DNA from: an uncultured Paracoccaceae bacterium
GTDB lineage: Bacteria; Pseudomonadota; Alphaproteobacteria; Rhodobacterales; Rhodobacteraceae
Length of the DNA: 64,000 nt
Direction of reading: 5' to 3'
Assembly (NCBI GenBank): GCA_947495295.1
Contig: CANLYJ010000001.1
Coordinates: 1,426,001-1,490,000 of the forward strand
The translations under genes and the position numbers were made by a program. Positions 25,083 through 33,703 of this stretch are shown one piece after another (the first letter of the stretch is position 1; every line of letters starts with the position of its first letter). Below the pieces are notes generated by a model. That model searched no databases, was not told where the DNA came from, and worked only from the letters and a program-made list of their open reading frames with translations.

Positions 25083-26570
25083 TTAGCCCGCCTGATATTG
25101 CGGGCACGAGGCCAGAAATTCGCCGTAGGCCTTGTGATTAGGATAGCTGAATTGTTCGGCTAATGGATTGGATCGTTTACGTTTTTTCGCCCCCATATCC
25201 GCCAATAATTCATCAAAATGCTTGAAGTGGAAAGGTGCTGAACACAAACCACCATAGATTTGCGCGGCGGGTCTTTCGTTCCGTTTCCAGTTCAGCATCA
25301 TGTCGATATTTGCATTCATCTGCGCGGCATCAGGTTGATCTGCCAGTTGCCCGTCAGCATAACGTACCAACCAATTGGCGATCATTTCCGCAGACAGTAT
25401 CGTGCAAAACGACGAATTGAATCCAACAAAGCCCATATCCGGTAAATCCGGGTTTACCGACAAGCGGTAGGTCCGGTATTGTCCGTCACTTTCGACCAAC
25501 TTATCAAGATAAGCCTGCGGCAGGTAGGGCACGCCCAGTTTCCAACCGACGGCCAGGATCGTGAAGTCTGCCTGAACCTCTTCGCCACCGGTCATATGGA
25601 TAGTGTTGCCATCATAGCGTTCAAACGTGCCTTGGATGTTCCTGATTTTGCCGTCCCTCAACGCCTCAAAAAGCCCGGGTGTGACAATGGGGACCGAGCA
25701 GGAGACTTCCTTTTCAATTGGTGTTTTGGGGACAATCCCATACTTTTTCAGACCCAGTTGGGTCTTTAAAAGGGTTTCCAGCCCCCGAAAATTCACCCAG
25801 ACCAGCGGTTTGAAGATGGCTGCGATGACCCGCTGGAACCCGTTCTTGCCCCATGCGTTGAACTGTTGTTCCTGCGCACGCATGTAAAGCAGCCGCTTGA
25901 AGTTGATGCCCCCTACGAAATAGGGCACGCGCCACATCGGTTCCAGATAGACCCAATGGACTGCGGCAGCACCGCTATTGACCGCGTTAACAGCAATATC
26001 GGTTGCGGATTTGGACCCGCCCAGCACCACAACCCGCTTATCCTTTACAGTTTCTGGGTCGGTGTATTCCGACGAATGCATGACCTGTCCGCCCGCGGCC
26101 TCGAAACCGTCCTGACCGGGATGGGTGATGATATTTTTGTCTGAAAACTGCCCCGTACCGATGGCAACGAAATCAAAATCCTCGGTCCAGATATGGCTGC
26201 CCGCCTCCAGCGTCAGGGTCCAGCCCGGCGCGCCATCTGTCCTGTGATCCATGGATTTTACATTGGTGTTCAATCGGAACAGCCGGTGCAGATCGTGTTT
26301 TTCGGCATAGGAATGCAGATAGGCGTGAACCTGCGGCCCCTTGGGCCATTCGGGGTAATCATCGGGCATCGGATGATCGGTATAGCAGTAAAGATCCTTG
26401 GGCGATTGGGTCTGCACGTCCGGGTAGGACCGGCTTGGCTCCCACACACCGCCGAAGTCATGGCTACGCTCAAACCCCACAACCCGGTGCCCGCGTTCGT
26501 CAAAGGCCTTGGCCGCAGCCAAGCCAGAGACACCACCGCCGACCACGGCAACCTTCTTACGTTCAACCAT
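25083..26570 (-). CDS. Flavin-containing monooxygenase (FMO family)
   Basis: A protein of about 495 residues with the two dinucleotide-binding sites of FMOs: an N-terminal FAD motif GGGVSGLAAAKAF, with FERSHDFGGVW downstream, and an NADPH motif VVLGGSKSATDIAVNA near residues 190-205; VAIGTGQFSDK lies between. These enzymes insert one oxygen atom into N, S or activated C atoms of a soft substrate. The ATG at 26570 follows GGGGGTG; GTG 26576 is an alternative. It lies between two paralogous cupins and upstream of a formamidase-like hydrolase. This suggests a short oxidative route, perhaps on an indole-like ring; the substrate is not readable from sequence. Confidence 0.87.
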   Translation of the reverse strand: MVERKKVAVVGGGVSGLAAAKAFDERGHRVVGFERSHDFGGVWEPSRSYPDVQTQSPKDLYCYTDHPMPDDYPEWPKGPQVHAYLHSYAEKHDLHRLFRLNTNVKSMDHRTDGAPGWTLTLEAGSHIWTEDFDFVAIGTGQFSDKNIITHPGQDGFEAAGGQVMHSSEYTDPETVKDKRVVVLGGSKSATDIAVNAVNSGAAAVHWVYLEPMWRVPYFVGGINFKRLLYMRAQEQQFNAWGKNGFQRVIAAIFKPLVWVNFRGLETLLKTQLGLKKYGIVPKTPIEKEVSCSVPIVTPGLFEALRDGKIRNIQGTFERYDGNTIHMTGGEEVQADFTILAVGWKLGVPYLPQAYLDKLVESDGQYRTYRLSVNPDLPDMGFVGFNSSFCTILSAEMIANWLVRYADGQLADQPDAAQMNANIDMMLNWKRNERPAAQIYGGLCSAPFHFKHFDELLADMGAKKRKRSNPLAEQFSYPNHKAYGEFLASCPQYQAG

Positions 26571-26579
26571 GTTCACCCC

Positions 26580-27038
26580 CTACCCGGCATCTGGTGGCGG
26601 TGGCAGGAAATCAACCTCATGCATCGCAGACAGGCGCACCAGCTCTGCCGGGTCAGTGACACCATCAAGTTGGCCGAACAGATCAAACAGTTTGCGCGCC
26701 GGGGCAACGCCGAAGACGCAAGTCGCCTCAGCCCCGGAGCGATTGAAGATGCCGTGCGATTTGCCCATGGGCATACGGATCAGATCACCCGCGCCTGCCG
26801 GATGGTTGGTCACGTTGCCTTCATCATGGCCGAATTCAACCTCAAGCGCCCCGCTGAGCATATAGATCCATTCATCCTGTGTTGGATGAACATGCGGTGG
26901 CACAAATGTCCCGTCCGGGATTTGCGCATGCCAGATAAACGCATTCGGGCTATGCAGCTTGGGCGTATAGATATGCCCGACCACGTTCCATGTCTTTTTG
27001 CCGACAAACCCGTCGGATGCTGTTACTCCGAGTTCCAT
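26580..27038 (-). CDS. Cupin-domain protein (second of two paralogues)
   Basis: A 152-residue protein starting MELGVTASDGF after AGGGGATAAG; an upstream start at 27065 is possible. Cupin motif 1 is HVHPTQDEWIYMLSG and motif 2 is GDLIRMPMGKSHGIFN, giving a full three-His, one-Glu metal site. It ends HEVDFLPPPP, like its paralogue, so the two probably arose by duplication and may act on successive or alternative substrates, or pair as a heteromer. It is the first gene of the leftward cupin-FMO-cupin-hydrolase operon and is divergent from the AraC regulator. Confidence 0.82.
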   Translation of the reverse strand: MELGVTASDGFVGKKTWNVVGHIYTPKLHSPNAFIWHAQIPDGTFVPPHVHPTQDEWIYMLSGALEVEFGHDEGNVTNHPAGAGDLIRMPMGKSHGIFNRSGAEATCVFGVAPARKLFDLFGQLDGVTDPAELVRLSAMHEVDFLPPPPDAG

Positions 27039-27065
27039 TCTTATCCCCTGTCGTTTCTCAAGCAT

Positions 27066-27126
27066 AAGCTTGCATGGTTTTGGTCCGGGTTTTTATCCAG
27101 TTTGCGAGTCAAAAACTTTAAGCTTG
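27066..27126. promoter_or_regulatory. Two TAAGCTTG direct repeats in the cupin/AraC divergent region
   Basis: TAAGCTTG occurs at 27066-27073 and again at 27119-27126, 53 bases apart (about five helical turns), between the divergent cupin and AraC genes. AraC proteins often bind paired direct repeats, so these are candidate sites. The second copy also sits in a near palindrome, CTTTAAGCTTGAAG. Seen by eye; function inferred. Confidence 0.35.
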
Positions 27127-27173
27127 AAGCAAGTCGCGATCTGTTTAGGCTGACCATTGTGGCTGTGAATGAG

Positions 27174-28136
27174 ATGTTTCTGCCGTCTTTTGCGGTTCTG
27201 CGGACACGGAACCTGGACGAGGCACGCGATGCGGTGGCGCAACGATATTGTGACCATCGCCTGAACCTTGTGCGTGGGCGCAAGGTGGATGTGTCCCACA
27301 ATCATGTTCGCGGCAGCCATGTCTCATTGAACCTGCTGGGCTATGGCGGTGATGTTGCGATTGATCCTGGTGAGCTTCAGGATTTTTATCTGCTGCAAAT
27401 CCCGTTGGCGGGTGCGGCCCGAATTGCGCATCGACAAGAACAGGTCGATGCGACCCCCGATTGCGCAACGATCCTGAACCCTGATCGTCCAACCAAGATG
27501 GAATGGCGCCACGATTGCATCAAACTGATGATGCAGATTGATGCAGCCTTCCTGCACCGCGTCGCCCGCGAAAATACCGACGCACCCTTGCCCGGCCAAA
27601 TTCGCTTTGCGCCGACGGTTGATCTGACCCGCGATCAAGGCCAGTTTCTGAAACGCATGGCGATCACATCTGCCCAGGCCTTTGAGGCGGGGACTTTACC
27701 GCCCGCATCGCAGGACCTGCAACTGATGGCGACCGAACGCGAGATTGCGTTGGCCCTGTTGCATCATCAGCCCAATAACATGTCGCATTTATTCGCGGCC
27801 GCACCGCCCCCTATGACGCCACGCAGTATCCGTCGCGCGCTGGATTTCATTCATGCCCACTTTTCCGAAAGCATCCGACTGGACGATATTGCCAAGGCTA
27901 CGGGGCAGCACCCGCGAACGTTGCAAATCGGCTTTCGCCGGGCCTTGGGAAAATCACCCATGGCCTATCTGCGGGATCTGCGGCTGGATACGGCGAAGTT
28001 TCATCTATCGCGCCGTCAGAACCGGCCCCGCATCAGTGACGTGGCTTATGATTGCGGCTTTAGTCACCTTGGCCGGTTTTCGCGCGATTTTCGGGCCCGT
28101 TTTGGTCAGACGCCAAGTGACTGGAACGGCAGCTAG
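27174..28136 (+). CDS. AraC-family transcriptional regulator
   Basis: A protein of about 320 residues starting near MFLPSFAVLRTRNLDEAR. GTG codons at 27159 and 27165 are alternatives; the much longer open frame to the left lies over the divergent genes and is not coding. Residues about 20-185 form an AraC-binding-2 type effector domain. The C-terminal 100 residues hold two helix-turn-helices (SIRLDDIAKATGQHPRTLQI, and SDVAYDCGFSHLGRFSRDF). The effector type is shared with regulators of aromatic-compound operons. It should control the adjacent cupin/FMO/cupin/hydrolase operon. It is convergent with the RidA gene, 15 bases away. Confidence 0.88.
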   Translation: MFLPSFAVLRTRNLDEARDAVAQRYCDHRLNLVRGRKVDVSHNHVRGSHVSLNLLGYGGDVAIDPGELQDFYLLQIPLAGAARIAHRQEQVDATPDCATILNPDRPTKMEWRHDCIKLMMQIDAAFLHRVARENTDAPLPGQIRFAPTVDLTRDQGQFLKRMAITSAQAFEAGTLPPASQDLQLMATEREIALALLHHQPNNMSHLFAAAPPPMTPRSIRRALDFIHAHFSESIRLDDIAKATGQHPRTLQIGFRRALGKSPMAYLRDLRLDTAKFHLSRRQNRPRISDVAYDCGFSHLGRFSRDFRARFGQTPSDWNGS

Positions 28137-28151
28137 TCGCGGCCGGCCCGC

Positions 28152-28547
28152 TCACTGCAAATGTGCCGTTGCTTCGATTTCGACCTTGGCAGCATCTTCG
28201 ATCAACCCGCTGACCACGACCATCGACATGGCTGGGAAATGTCGGCCAAATACGTCGCGATAGGCTTGCCCGACCTCGGCTTGTCGGGCCAGATATTCTG
28301 CCTTGTCGGTCACAAACCATGTCAGGCGGGTCACATCGGCCACCGAACCGCCTGCGGCCTCGACAATCGCACGTATATTGGCAAGCGCCTGGCGCATCTG
28401 CCCGATAAAATCATCTGAGACGAATTGCTTATCCGCATCCCAGCCAATCTGGCCCCCGATATGCAGCACCCCATCCTTAGTTAGCACACCGTTGGCATAG
28501 CCTTTGGCGGGCAGCCATCCATCGGGGTGAATTGTCTTATGCGCCAT
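28152..28547 (-). CDS. RidA/YjgF-family protein
   Basis: A 131-residue protein with the RidA fold: GYANGVLTKDGVLHIGGQIG near the start, QALANIRAIVEAAGG in the middle, and the C-terminal strand MSMVVVSGLIEDAAKVEIEA. RidA proteins hydrolyse reactive enamines and imines or act as related deaminases. It is the last gene of the anthranilate operon and overlaps the thioesterase gene by 11 bases. The aminobenzoyl-CoA monooxygenase product is an enamine, so hydrolysis of that amino group is a plausible job here (inference). The usual ligand-binding Arg of active RidA is not obvious, so a specialised subgroup is likely. Confidence 0.85.
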   Translation of the reverse strand: MAHKTIHPDGWLPAKGYANGVLTKDGVLHIGGQIGWDADKQFVSDDFIGQMRQALANIRAIVEAAGGSVADVTRLTWFVTDKAEYLARQAEVGQAYRDVFGRHFPAMSMVVVSGLIEDAAKVEIEATAHLQ

Positions 28548-28947
28548 CTTGCACCTCGTATTCGCTTAGCTTGTCCCGCAGATCATCGGGCCAGGGTGTG
28601 GGTTTGCCGTGCTTGTCCACATGCACAAGCGTCGCCTTGGTTTCAAATCTGAGCATGCTGTCACAATGTGCCGTCATCCGGTAGCTTGCCGAACTTTGCC
28701 CCAGCCTGACGATTGTCAGTGCAAGATCTAGCTGATCACCATGGCGGCTGGGATGCGCAAAGCGTGTTTCGATCTGCGCTGTGGGAACGGCGGCTGATTG
28801 ATGCAACTCTTCAAACGGATGGTGTAGTGCGCTGTCAAAAAACGCCTCGACCACATCATTCATCATCTCAAAATACCGCGGGAAAAAGACGATGCCTGCG
28901 GGATCACAATGTTTGAAAAGCACCTTCTGGCGCTGTTGATACGCCAT
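28537..28947 (-). CDS. 4-hydroxybenzoyl-CoA-type acyl-CoA thioesterase
   Basis: A 136-residue hotdog-fold protein starting MAYQQRQKVLFKHC; the longer frame to 29013 lies in the ligase gene. HCDPAGIVFFPRYFEMM is the signature of 4-hydroxybenzoyl-CoA thioesterases, with the catalytic aspartate at Asp15. It should release CoA from aromatic or ring-opened CoA esters, perhaps as a safety valve that frees trapped CoA when the pathway stalls. A similar gene accompanies known 2-aminobenzoyl-CoA clusters. It follows the ligase gene by two bases and overlaps the RidA gene. Confidence 0.86.
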   Translation of the reverse strand: MAYQQRQKVLFKHCDPAGIVFFPRYFEMMNDVVEAFFDSALHHPFEELHQSAAVPTAQIETRFAHPSRHGDQLDLALTIVRLGQSSASYRMTAHCDSMLRFETKATLVHVDKHGKPTPWPDDLRDKLSEYEVQDGA

Positions 28948-28949
28948 GC

Positions 28950-30566
28950 TCAATCGCCTTTGAGCCGGAAGCGCTGGATCTTGCCTGTCGCGGTTTTGGG
29001 TAGATTCCGGCAATAAACGATCGCGCGAGGATATTTGTACGGGGCGATTGTCGCCTTCACATGATCCTGAAGCGTTTTGGTCAATGCGTCATCGGCGCTG
29101 AACGGCTCTGCCAGCACAATATGCGCTTCGACGATTTCGCCACGCTCTTTGTTTGGGGCGCCGATCACTGCGCATTCCTCAACCGCATCATGCGATAAAA
29201 GTGCGGCTTCTACTTCTGGCCCTGCAATATTGTAGCCTGCGCTGACGATCATGTCGTCATTGCGCGCGGCAAAATGATAGTACCCATGTGCATCGCGTGA
29301 AAAACTGTCACCGGTGATGTTCCAGCCATCAGCAACATAAGCGGCCTGTTTTTCGCCACCCAAATAGCGGCAGCCTGTGGGGCCGCGCACGGCAAGTCGC
29401 CCCACCTCTCCATCAGGCAACACGTCCCCCTCCGGCCCGATCACCTTGGCCTCGTATCCTGAAACCGGTTTGCCGGTACATGCCGGTTGATGATCATCAA
29501 ACCGGTTGGTGATAAAGATATGCAGCATCTCGGTCGCACCAATCCCGTCCAGCATTGGCTTGCCGGTTTTTTCGATCCATTCGTTATAGACCGGCTTGGG
29601 CAAGGTTTCACCGGCCGAGACTGCGGCGCGTAACGACGATAAATCCGCACCTTCATCCATGGCACGCAACATCACCCGGTAGGCTGTGGGGGCGGTAAAA
29701 CAGACCGTGGCTTTGTATTTCTCGATAATCTCGATCATGTTCGGCGGCGTCGCCTGTTCCAGCAAGGTGGCTGTTGCCCCGAAACGTAGCGGGAATATCG
29801 CCAACCCGCCCAAACCGAAGGTAAATGCCAGCGGCGGCGACCCGACAAAGATATCGTCCGGACCGACGCCCAGAACTTCGCGCGCATAACCGTCAGCGAT
29901 GATCAGAAGATCGCGATGAAAATGCATTGTCGCCTTGGGATCGCCGGTTGACCCAGAGGTAAAACCCAAAAGCGCCACATCATCGCGCCCCGTCGGCACC
30001 GGATCAAATTGCACCGGCTTTTCCAGCGCCAACCGGTCCAATGCAGCATCATGGTTCGAACTGCCATCGAAACCCGTTACGCTGATCAGATCAGGGCATT
30101 GATCGGCACAAACCTGCATTTCCGCCATCAACCTTGTATCGCAAAGCGCATGAGTGATTGCGGCCTTTTCGACATATTTGACGAGCTCTGCCGCGCGCAG
30201 CATGGGCATCGTGTTTACGACCACAGCACCCACTTTAGTCGCTGCCAGCCAACATGCCACCATGGCGGGATTGTTGGCCGACCGGATCAGGACGCGATTG
30301 CCCGGTTTCACGCCCAGATCATCCACCAGCACATGCGCCAGCCGGTTGGTCCAGTCGGTCAGTTCCTTATAGGTGCGCAGCCGCCCATTCCCGATCAGCG
30401 CCGTGTGGTCGCCGAAACCCTTTGCGACCATCGCGTCGGTCAGTTCATAGCCCGCATTCAGTGTTTGCGGGTAATCGAACCCGTCCAGCAAGAAGTCCGG
30501 CCAGTTTTCTGACGGCGGCAGGTTATCGCGGGCGAATGTGTCAACATGGGCAGAAGGGCCAAGCAT
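28950..30566 (-). CDS. 2-aminobenzoate (benzoate-type) CoA ligase
   Basis: A protein of about 538 residues of the AMP-forming acyl-CoA ligase superfamily. The phosphate loop is GFTSGSTGDPKATMHFHRD, the adenylation motif appears near GIGATEMLHIF, and the C-terminal catalytic Lys lies in TATGKIQRF. N-terminal features (LTDWTNRLAHVL, GVKPGNRVLIRSANN) resemble benzoate/2-aminobenzoate-CoA ligases. It would activate anthranilate to 2-aminobenzoyl-CoA, the entry step of the operon. ATG 30566 overlaps the acyl-CoA dehydrogenase stop; GTG 30569 is an alternative. Substrate assignment rests mainly on the neighbouring monooxygenase. Confidence 0.85.
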   Translation of the reverse strand: MLGPSAHVDTFARDNLPPSENWPDFLLDGFDYPQTLNAGYELTDAMVAKGFGDHTALIGNGRLRTYKELTDWTNRLAHVLVDDLGVKPGNRVLIRSANNPAMVACWLAATKVGAVVVNTMPMLRAAELVKYVEKAAITHALCDTRLMAEMQVCADQCPDLISVTGFDGSSNHDAALDRLALEKPVQFDPVPTGRDDVALLGFTSGSTGDPKATMHFHRDLLIIADGYAREVLGVGPDDIFVGSPPLAFTFGLGGLAIFPLRFGATATLLEQATPPNMIEIIEKYKATVCFTAPTAYRVMLRAMDEGADLSSLRAAVSAGETLPKPVYNEWIEKTGKPMLDGIGATEMLHIFITNRFDDHQPACTGKPVSGYEAKVIGPEGDVLPDGEVGRLAVRGPTGCRYLGGEKQAAYVADGWNITGDSFSRDAHGYYHFAARNDDMIVSAGYNIAGPEVEAALLSHDAVEECAVIGAPNKERGEIVEAHIVLAEPFSADDALTKTLQDHVKATIAPYKYPRAIVYCRNLPKTATGKIQRFRLKGD

Positions 30567-31717
30567 CACGATCCTCCATTATGCGCGCCAAGCGTCTGGC
30601 GCGCGATGATGATTTTCTGAACGTCCGACGCGCCTTCATAGATGCGCAACGCACGGATTTCGCGGTAAAGCATTTCGACCGCTGTGCCCGACCGCACGCC
30701 GTCCCCGCCAAAAAGCTGCACCGCCTTGTCAATGACCTGTTGAGCCTGATCGGTGGCAAAGAGTTTGGCCATCGCCGCTTCTCGGGTGACCCGCGGCGCG
30801 CCTGCATCACGGGCCCACGCCGCGCGGTAGATCAACAGCGCACTTGCATCCACATCCACCGCCATATCGGCGATATGCCCTTGCACCATTTGCAAATCGG
30901 CCAGCGCCGCGCCTCCGATCTGGCGCGTTGTCACGCGGGTCAGTGCCTCATCCAATGCGCGGCGCGCAAATCCAAGGGCGGCGGCAGCGACGGTGGTCCG
31001 GAATACATCCAACACCGACATTGCGATCTTGAACCCCTGCCCCGGCACCCCGATCATCGCAGATTTGGGAATACGACAATCGGTAAAGCGGAGCGTCGCC
31101 AATGGATGCGGCGCGATTGTGTTGAGACGCTCGATAACCACAAAACCCGGCACATCCGGCGCAACGATAAAGGCAGATAGCCCGCGCGCGCCCGCGTCTT
31201 CGCCCGTACGGGCAAAGAGCGTGTAGATATCTGCAATCCCACCATTCGAAATCCAGGTTTTTTCGCCGTTGAGTATGTAGTCATTCCCATCCGCAACCGC
31301 CGTCATCGTCGCGTTCGCAACATCCGAACCAGAGCCGGGTTCGGTCAGTGCAAAGGCGGAAATCGCAGTGCCAGCACGGGTTTTTGGCAGCCACGCCGCC
31401 TTTTGCGCATCAGTTCCAAAAAGCGTCAGCGCCCCTGTGCCCAACCCCTGCATTGCAAAGGCAAAATCGGCCAAACCGTCATGACGCGCCAATATCTCGC
31501 GCGCGAGGGAAAGCTTGCGCACATCAAACAGGCCGTCATCGCTTGATGTGGGTTCAAGCAGCCCGGCAGCCCCCATATCGCCAACAAGTGTTTTACAGGC
31601 GGCGTCGATGTCGCTGTGATCCACGGTCAAACCGCCGGCCACATCTTCCACCTTTGCAGCCCAATCGCGATGCGCGGCATCAAGAAAGGGCCATTTCAGA
31701 TAGCTTTGATCGGCCAT
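30566..31717 (-). CDS. Acyl-CoA dehydrogenase
   Basis: A 383-residue flavoprotein of the acyl-CoA dehydrogenase family. The FAD/substrate signature is visible as FALTEPGSGSDVANATMTA and GEKTWISNGGIAD, and the C-terminal motif is QLFGGDGVRSGTAVEMLYRE followed by IYEGASDVQKIIIARQTLG. The usual catalytic base position falls in REIRALRIYEGAS. In this operon it should introduce a double bond during beta-oxidation of the ring-derived CoA ester. It sits directly between the enoyl-CoA hydratase and the ligase with no gap. Confidence 0.88.
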   Translation of the reverse strand: MADQSYLKWPFLDAAHRDWAAKVEDVAGGLTVDHSDIDAACKTLVGDMGAAGLLEPTSSDDGLFDVRKLSLAREILARHDGLADFAFAMQGLGTGALTLFGTDAQKAAWLPKTRAGTAISAFALTEPGSGSDVANATMTAVADGNDYILNGEKTWISNGGIADIYTLFARTGEDAGARGLSAFIVAPDVPGFVVIERLNTIAPHPLATLRFTDCRIPKSAMIGVPGQGFKIAMSVLDVFRTTVAAAALGFARRALDEALTRVTTRQIGGAALADLQMVQGHIADMAVDVDASALLIYRAAWARDAGAPRVTREAAMAKLFATDQAQQVIDKAVQLFGGDGVRSGTAVEMLYREIRALRIYEGASDVQKIIIARQTLGAHNGGS

Positions 31718-32521
31718 CTAATCCCCCTCAAACACGGGCTTTTCGCGGGCAACAAAGGCGTCATAGGCCCGGCGAAAATCATTACCCTGCATACAGATCG
31801 CCTGCGCCTGCGCTTCAGCCTCAATCGCTTGATCAAGGCTCATCGACCATTCCTGCGCAAGCATTGTCTTGGTCATCGAATTGGCGAATGTCGGTCCGGC
31901 AGCGATCCTTTCGGCCAGTTTCATCGCCTCGGCGTCCAGATCATCGGCGGCAACGACGCGGTTATAGAACCCCCATTGCGCGCCCTCATCTGCTGTCATG
32001 GCCCGCCCGGTATATAGCAGTTCTGCCGCGCGTCCTTGCCCGATGATCCGGGGCAGCATCGCGCAGGCCCCCATGTCACAGCCCGCCAAACCCACGCGAT
32101 TGAACAGGAATGCCGTCTTGGCCTCTGGCGTGGCCAGCCGCAGATCCGAGGCCATGGCCATGATCGCGCCTGCCCCTGCACAAATCCCGTCAACAGCCGC
32201 GATAATCGGCTTCCCACAACCCACCATCGCCTTGACCAGATCACCGGTCATGCGGGTGAAGGTCAGCAGTTCTTTCATATTCATGCGGGTCAACGGGCCG
32301 ATAATATCATGCACATCACCGCCAGAGGAAAAGTTACCTTCATTAGGCAGGATCACCACTGCATGGACATCATCAGAATAGACCAGCGCGCGAAACCAAT
32401 CGCGCAATTCGGCATAACTGTCGAAAGTAAAAGGGTTCTTTCGATCTGGCCTGTCATGGGCGATGCGCGCAACCCCATCCTTGATCGCGCATTTGAAATG
32501 GCGTGGCTCAGCTAGGGTCAT
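31718..32521 (-). CDS. Enoyl-CoA hydratase/isomerase family protein
   Basis: A 267-residue crotonase-fold protein: [20 protein letters not shown] gives the first oxyanion half, and [19 protein letters not shown] the second. Members hydrate enoyl-CoA or open rings. In the 2-aminobenzoyl-CoA pathway a crotonase is expected after ring reduction, for hydration or hydrolytic ring opening. It overlaps the end of the MarR gene by 14 bases and is followed at once by the acyl-CoA dehydrogenase. The exact step is not decided by sequence. Confidence 0.87.
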   Translation of the reverse strand: MTLAEPRHFKCAIKDGVARIAHDRPDRKNPFTFDSYAELRDWFRALVYSDDVHAVVILPNEGNFSSGGDVHDIIGPLTRMNMKELLTFTRMTGDLVKAMVGCGKPIIAAVDGICAGAGAIMAMASDLRLATPEAKTAFLFNRVGLAGCDMGACAMLPRIIGQGRAAELLYTGRAMTADEGAQWGFYNRVVAADDLDAEAMKLAERIAAGPTFANSMTKTMLAQEWSMSLDQAIEAEAQAQAICMQGNDFRRAYDAFVAREKPVFEGD

Positions 32522-32987
32522 CAGATGCCTCCGTCTGGTTCAGGGCTTTTTCGACCAACCCTGTCAGGGTCTGACTTTCATCCGCCGTCAGCCCACCCAG
32601 CAGATCATTCACCCAATTTTCATGGTGACCCGCCAAAGCATCAAAAGCAGTGATACCTTTTGCGGTCAGCCTTGCAAGATTGGCACGTTTATCACCCGGT
32701 ACGGCCACCCGAAGGGCCAACCCATCCTCGGCCAAACGATCGACAATGCCGGTGACATTCCCGTTGGATACTTTCAGATAACGTGACAGATCGCTCATCT
32801 TCAGCCCTTGGGGATGGCGGGCGAGTGCTGCCATCACATCGAACCTTGGCAAAGTTGTATCATGGTCATCGCGCAACTTGCGACGCAAGTCAGCCTCGAT
32901 CCCTGATGTCAGCTTCAGCAGGCGTAGCCAGAGCCTGAGCCGGGTTTTGGAACTTGCCTCGGACGGGGATACCGGATCAGGTGTCAT
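32508..32987 (-). CDS. MarR-family regulator inside the anthranilate operon
   Basis: A 159-residue winged-helix regulator: [40 protein letters not shown] (recognition helix) and the wing [20 protein letters not shown]. Many aromatic-CoA operons carry a MarR repressor that lets go when it binds the CoA-activated substrate. It is embedded between the dehydrogenase and hydratase genes, with ATGA coupling to the former. A 16-base palindrome in the divergent promoter region (36050-36065) is the likely binding site. The ligand, perhaps 2-aminobenzoyl-CoA, is inferred. Confidence 0.88.
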   Translation of the reverse strand: MTPDPVSPSEASSKTRLRLWLRLLKLTSGIEADLRRKLRDDHDTTLPRFDVMAALARHPQGLKMSDLSRYLKVSNGNVTGIVDRLAEDGLALRVAVPGDKRANLARLTAKGITAFDALAGHHENWVNDLLGGLTADESQTLTGLVEKALNQTEASDDPS

Positions 32988-33703
32988 ATTTCGCCTCCTG
33001 ACAGGGTCAGCGCGTGGCCATTGATCCCGTTTGCGCCTGGCGATGCCAGATAAAGCGCGGCCTGCGCCACTTCTTCTGGCGCAATCAATCGCCCTTGCGG
33101 GTTGCTCTCAGCGATCTTGGCCGTTGCGGCATCCCGATCCATATCAAACCGTGCCATCAACCCGCTGATGGCGCTTTCGGCAAGATCGGTATCCGTGAAA
33201 CCCGGACAGATCGCATTGCAGGTCGCCTCCTGTTTGGCGATATCCAATGCGACCGAGCGAACAAGCCCCAGAACACCATGTTTCGCCGCTGTGTATGCCG
33301 GCACGGCCGCATTCCCTTGCAGGGATGCGGTTGAGGCGATGGCGATCAAGCGCGCATCTGGTGGCAGGTCTTGCAACGCTGCCCTGAAGGTCAGAAAGGT
33401 GCCGGTCAGGTTCACAGCCAGTGTTGCATTCCAATCCTCAAGCGAGGTCTTGGCCAGTTTGCCCGCCCCACCACCACCCGCATTGGCAATAACAACGTCA
33501 AAGGGATGGTCGAACAGTGCCGTCACATCGGTTTCAGAAGTCACATCGCAAATACGGCACGTCATGTCATACCCTTGCGCGGTCTCTTCCAGCGGTGCGG
33601 CACGACGCCCGGCGATTGTCACCGCCCCCCCGGCATCAGCAAAGGCGTGGGCAATCGCACGTCCGATCCCTGTTCCGCCGCCTGTGACCAGAACCCGCCT
33701 CAT
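32984..33703 (-). CDS. Short-chain dehydrogenase (3-hydroxyacyl-CoA dehydrogenase-like)
   Basis: A 239-residue protein starting [20 protein letters not shown]; the longer frame to 33778 runs inside the upstream gene. It has the TGGGTGIG cofactor site, the NAGGG strand, Ser in [10 protein letters not shown] and the Tyr-x-x-x-Lys pair in [10 protein letters not shown], ending [12 protein letters not shown]. It should oxidise a hydroxyacyl-CoA or ring alcohol in the pathway. Its start overlaps the stop of the monooxygenase/reductase fusion and its stop overlaps the MarR start. Confidence 0.87.
   Translation of the reverse strand: MRRVLVTGGGTGIGRAIAHAFADAGGAVTIAGRRAAPLEETAQGYDMTCRICDVTSETDVTALFDHPFDVVIANAGGGGAGKLAKTSLEDWNATLAVNLTGTFLTFRAALQDLPPDARLIAIASTASLQGNAAVPAYTAAKHGVLGLVRSVALDIAKQEATCNAICPGFTDTDLAESAISGLMARFDMDRDAATAKIAESNPQGRLIAPEEVAQAALYLASPGANGINGHALTLSGGEI

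Noticed and set aside
26193..27158. Long plus-strand extension of the AraC reading frame to the left
   Set aside because: It runs antisense over the cupin and monooxygenase genes and contains no family features; the AraC-like sequence begins only near 27159-27174.
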